17,231 bases of DNA from Chrysochromulina tobinii (taxonomy: Eukaryota; Haptophyta; Prymnesiales; Chrysochromulinaceae): assembly GCA_001275005.1 (NCBI GenBank), contig JWZX01001389.1:1-17231 (forward strand), given 5' to 3'. The notes below the pieces were generated by a model, which had not been told where the DNA came from, did no database searches, and worked only from the letters and a program-made list of their open reading frames with translations. The translations under genes were made by a program, and so were the position numbers. The number at the start of each line of letters is the position of its first letter. Positions within the stretch are counted from its first letter, which is position 1. This document shows positions 14,379-17,231 of this stretch, one piece after another.

Positions 14379-14865
14379 TCTCTCTCTGGGGCTGCGCAAC
14401 CATTACAAAGCTCGCGCTTAAGCTCTCGCGCGGCCTGTGGCACCACGCCACCCGCACGCCTGCGCCGTGGTCAGGGCTACTCCCAGGACCCTGGCTCTTA
14501 CAAATTCGGTGTGCGGCGGTCGTGTAGCGGTCGTGGCGCGTACGGCCTTTCCCCTTTCGCACTCCGCTTCCTTGGAAACAGAAACAAATTATACCGAAGC
14601 GTAATAATTTCCCTTTTCCGATTTCCCTTTGTGATCTTGTGAACATGCTTGTGAATCGACTTGCCGTTGGGTTCTCGCGCTCCTAAAACCGAACGTCAAT
14701 ACCGCAATAGACAATACGTGCGATACCTTGTACGCCCCGGATACCCGCGGACCCACACGCCGCGACTTACACACGGTACGCGACGTGATAGTGCATAGTT
14801 GTAAATCGGTAGGCTGACCTTCCAGTACAGCTCTCGTTTCGTCCGCCAAGTGCAAGTCGGTGCGC
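14379..14865. other. Tail-to-tail intergenic region (selenoprotein / oxygenase)
   Basis: This 487 bp region lies between the SECIS and the stop of the minus-strand oxygenase gene. It begins with the end of a CT dinucleotide run (14374-14387) that overlaps helix I of the SECIS. The rest should hold the end of the selenoprotein 3' UTR and the oxygenase 3' UTR. No gene, RNA or strong repeat was recognised. Confidence 0.55.
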
Positions 14866-15954
14866 TCACCGCTGCACTTCGGATTCCACTTGCGCTTCGT
14901 GTTCGAAAATGTTGCACGCGACGCTGATACGCAGGTGGCCTCCCGGGGGCGGGCTGGGACGTAGGCTGCCTCCCAGCGGCCCAGGCGTCCCCTCAGGGGA
15001 TGGCATCGCACGCGGCATCACCGCGTGCGTCACGTGTAACGGAAAAAGCCACAGCTCCCCCGGCACGGGAGCAATAGGCAACACGGAGTAGGCGAGCGTG
15101 GTCGGCTCTGGCCTTGTCTGTAGCAAGAGCGCGCCAGCCAGCGCAGCCTCAGCGGACGTCTCACGGGGATCGCCCTCGGCGGCCGGAAGTGAGATTCCAT
15201 GCCGCGCAGCGATGGCACGCAGGTCGGCGATGCTCTTGGCCATCAGGATCTCGCTATTCGGCGCACCGCCGCGCAGTAGCGCGAGGCTCAGGGCGGCTGT
15301 GGACACAGGCACATCGGACGCGGGCCTAGGCCTCGTAGGTGCCATGTCAGCTCCGCTCGCCGCATAGTACACGGCCGACCAGCCGTCACGGCTGCCTTGG
15401 TCGTGCAAGCAATTGAAATCGTACTTGCCTGAGGCGTTCAGCCACCCGTAGACTTCAGCATCGAGCCATGTGGGCTCGATGACCTTGATGGCCTCGAGGA
15501 CGAGATCGTGCACCCCACGATACCACGCGTCGGCGGCGTCCGCTTTCAATGGGAATGAGACGCTGTCACTATGGAAGCCGCCTTGGTTGGAACGCATGAT
15601 GCCGCAGGCGCCCGCATACTTCTTGGCGCCGCACGCACACAGTGCCGGATTGATATCTTCGGCCACGCCTGGATGGATGATGAACTGATGCACGGTGATG
15701 GTGCAAGCCTCTCTATTACGCGTGTCGGGCGTAGTGACAACTCGATGGCTCAGAAACGTAGAGGAGTCTCGCAAGTTGCAGACTTTTTGAACGATTGCTG
15801 GCCACTGGTGGCTCCCGCGCTGCTCAGTCCAGGCGCCACGTGCGTCTCTTGAGCCCTTGATGTGCGACAGGAGCATGTTCGCGGCCGTGCGCATGGGCAT
15901 ACCAGGAGTGAATAGCTGCCTCTGGTTCTCAGTGTGTCGTAGCTGGCGTGGCAT
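14866..15954 (-). CDS. Putative 2OG-Fe(II) oxygenase (PF13759-like), altered metal site
   Basis: Single-exon gene of 362 aa; the first ATG of the frame is at 15954 in good context (GTCAACATGC). It resembles the 2OG-FeII_Oxy_5 family, in which 2-oxoglutarate, O2 and iron drive hydroxylation. The matches come in family order: QLFTPGMPM near the start (LFPTP in relatives), MRSNQGGFHSD, VYGWLNASGKYDFNCLHDQGS, AVYYAASG, PGELWLFPLHVTHAV and RISVACNIF. His310 (VTHAV) and Arg342 (RISVA) fit the distal ligand and the 2OG-binding Arg. At the proximal site relatives have N..HxH, but here it reads NCLHDQ (His184, Asp185, Gln186), so iron binding is uncertain. About 70-80 residues are inserted between VYYAASG and PGELW, including SIADLRAIAARHGISLP, which looks like a SAP-type helix pair. 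Substrate unknown. Confidence 0.78.
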   Translation of the reverse strand: MPRQLRHTENQRQLFTPGMPMRTAANMLLSHIKGSRDARGAWTEQRGSHQWPAIVQKVCNLRDSSTFLSHRVVTTPDTRNREACTITVHQFIIHPGVAEDINPALCACGAKKYAGACGIMRSNQGGFHSDSVSFPLKADAADAWYRGVHDLVLEAIKVIEPTWLDAEVYGWLNASGKYDFNCLHDQGSRDGWSAVYYAASGADMAPTRPRPASDVPVSTAALSLALLRGGAPNSEILMAKSIADLRAIAARHGISLPAAEGDPRETSAEAALAGALLLQTRPEPTTLAYSVLPIAPVPGELWLFPLHVTHAVMPRAMPSPEGTPGPLGGSLRPSPPPGGHLRISVACNIFEHEAQVESEVQR

Positions 15955-16154
15955 GTTGACGTGGTTTGCCTCGCTATGGCGTGTGGGGGATGGTCGATGG
16001 AGGCGGAGGTGGCCGAGAAACACGTCGGCGAAATGCCCAAAAAGCCTAAGCAACTATATGAATTCGCAACGCCGCCGCCGGCGGCGACGCGTATGAGACA
16101 CGTGTGAAGTGAGGGGAGTGTGTGAAGACGCATGAGATCGACACGTACTGACTG

Positions 16155-17231
16155 TCACGGTATCCTAGGGAAGGACCAGGGTAGGACCGATGCCGGAGGC
16201 CAGTAACCTATGAGGCTGACAGAGGAGAGGAGCCGGGATCGGGGGATAGAAGGGACCCGGACGGCTACAAATGTCACCCATGGTCCCATAAGCCACATAG
16301 GGGCCTCGGAGGAGGTGCGGCATGGTCCTGAGTGGACAGACACGCGCAAGGAGACTATGGACCGGCGAGAGCCGGGGAGGTGGGGTCCGCCGCGGGGGGG
16401 TGGGAACAGGTCCCAACCGTCCAGATAAGGGATAGAGGCGCCCTGGGCGGAGCGAGAGCGGGCCGAGCGGAGACCAAGCTCGATCTCGCAGAGGCGGTCG
16501 ATGCACTTGCGCACCTTGGCCTTGTGCGCGTATCGGGCGGGCATGGCGGAGACGCGGGCTTCGTGCCGCTGCAGCATGGCTGCGACCGGCTCGAGGTCGT
16601 CGCTCTGAGCGGTGGAATCGGCAAAGCGGCCGACCTCGTTGGCGTCGACAGAGCGCATGGAGGGATCGGATTCGACGACGTTAAGAAGGAAGCGCTTGAA
16701 GGAGTGGTGGCGAAGGAGGGTAGCAGCGTCGTGGGGGACACCGGCGGCGAGGAGGACGCCGTGGAGAGAGGCGAGGGCACGGGGTGAAGAGGGTGGAGAT
16801 AGGGCCCACCGGGAGGCGAGGGTGGGAGAACCGTCCGGCGAGTCGGTGTCGAGGAGAAGGCAACGAACGTCGGAGGCGGCGTCGAGCATCGGCAGGATGG
16901 CATCGAGGGTGGCGGAGGAGCCGTCGAGGGCGTCGACGACAGCCCAGAAGGGGCGCGGGCGCATCTTGGAGCGGTCGGGATTCTTGTCGGATATGACGGA
17001 TCCGAACATGACCCGGAAGGAAGGGTTGGTGGGAGGCCACGGGACGACAGCGTTGATGACGCAGGAGGAGGCTTGCTCGTAGCGGAGCGCGGCCTTGCCC
17101 ATGGTGAACCACGCGGCTGCGTGAGCACGCACGAAGGGAGACTGAGCGGAGGCGGCGAGAGAGGAAAGGGCCTCCATCACGGCGAGAGTGATGCTCTCCT
17201 TCGGGTTGTCGCGACTGGGGCCGATGGAGCG
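16155..17231 (-). CDS. Partial ORF, possibly tyrosine-recombinase-like, 5' end outside window
   Basis: The frame is open from the window edge (17 codons before the first possible start near 17180) to the stop at 16155-16157, about 358 codons. ALRYEQASSCVI, RPRPFWAVVDALDG, LLRHHSFKRFLL and MPARYAHKAKVRKCIDRL occur in an order reminiscent of the Arg, His-x-x-Lys/Arg and Tyr boxes of tyrosine recombinases found in Crypton/DIRS-type elements of algae. The match is weak and from memory of motif order only. After about residue 290 the sequence turns Pro/Arg/Ser-rich and may not be true coding sequence. The second half of the frame shows the same synonymous GC bias as the neighbours. If correct, this is a mobile-element gene; otherwise an unrecognised protein. 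Confidence 0.4.
   Translation of the reverse strand, partial: RSIGPSRDNPKESITLAVMEALSSLAASAQSPFVRAHAAAWFTMGKAALRYEQASSCVINAVVPWPPTNPSFRVMFGSVISDKNPDRSKMRPRPFWAVVDALDGSSATLDAILPMLDAASDVRCLLLDTDSPDGSPTLASRWALSPPSSPRALASLHGVLLAAGVPHDAATLLRHHSFKRFLLNVVESDPSMRSVDANEVGRFADSTAQSDDLEPVAAMLQRHEARVSAMPARYAHKAKVRKCIDRLCEIELGLRSARSRSAQGASIPYLDGWDLFPPPRGGPHLPGSRRSIVSLRVSVHSGPCRTSSEAPMWLMGPWVTFVAVRVPSIPRSRLLSSVSLIGYWPPASVLPWSFPRIP

Noticed and set aside
14374-14387. CT dinucleotide run as an independent regulatory feature
   Set aside because: A short microsatellite; its 5' part is better explained as the 3' strand of SECIS helix I.

Overview
The window looks like nuclear DNA of a GC-rich, intron-containing eukaryotic microalga. 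A haptophyte is the best guess; a pelagophyte or other alga with secondary plastids is possible. The evidence is a set of eukaryotic families (non-specific phospholipase C, a full ABCC transporter, EF-hand, PX and IQ domains), spliceosomal introns with GT-AG and GC-AG ends, introns filled with 10-11 nt tandem repeats built on TGATGGCC, strong third-position GC, and a selenocysteine gene with a eukaryotic SECIS. The taxon is inference.

Layout, left to right: 1-667 no gene seen. 668-2395 (-) secreted NPC-type phospholipase C with one intron. 2396-3336 intergenic, with an AT-rich island and palindromes. 3337-4785 (-) four-EF-hand protein with a long disordered tail. 5082-10344 (+) full-length ABCC/MRP transporter, six exons, 1525 aa. 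10659-11759 (-) IQ plus PX domain protein. 11984-13207 (+) P-loop-like protein of unknown role. 13545-14249 (+) PRXL2/AAED1-type thioredoxin-fold redox protein whose first active-site Cys codon is an in-frame TGA, with a SECIS-like hairpin 60 nt after the true stop. 14866-15954 (-) 2OG-Fe(II) oxygenase-like protein. 16155-17231 (-) a partial ORF open at the window edge, perhaps a recombinase.

There are two close head-to-head gene pairs (EF-hand/ABC, 296 bp apart; PX/P-loop, 224 bp apart) and two tail-to-tail pairs (ABC/PX; redox protein/oxygenase). The genes do not form an obvious pathway. Calcium sensing, phosphoinositide binding, lipid cleavage and export are all represented, but neighbourhood does not imply shared function in such a genome.

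The two strongest observations are: (1) a selenoprotein with a UxxC motif (U-V-F-C) and a SECIS whose quartet, helices and AA loop can be traced by eye; (2) the ABC transporter introns. Four of five are bordered by decayed copies of neighbouring exon sequence, and three share a CTCATCAG 3' end and repeats of the same family. This suggests recent intron gain by duplication or an introner-like element.
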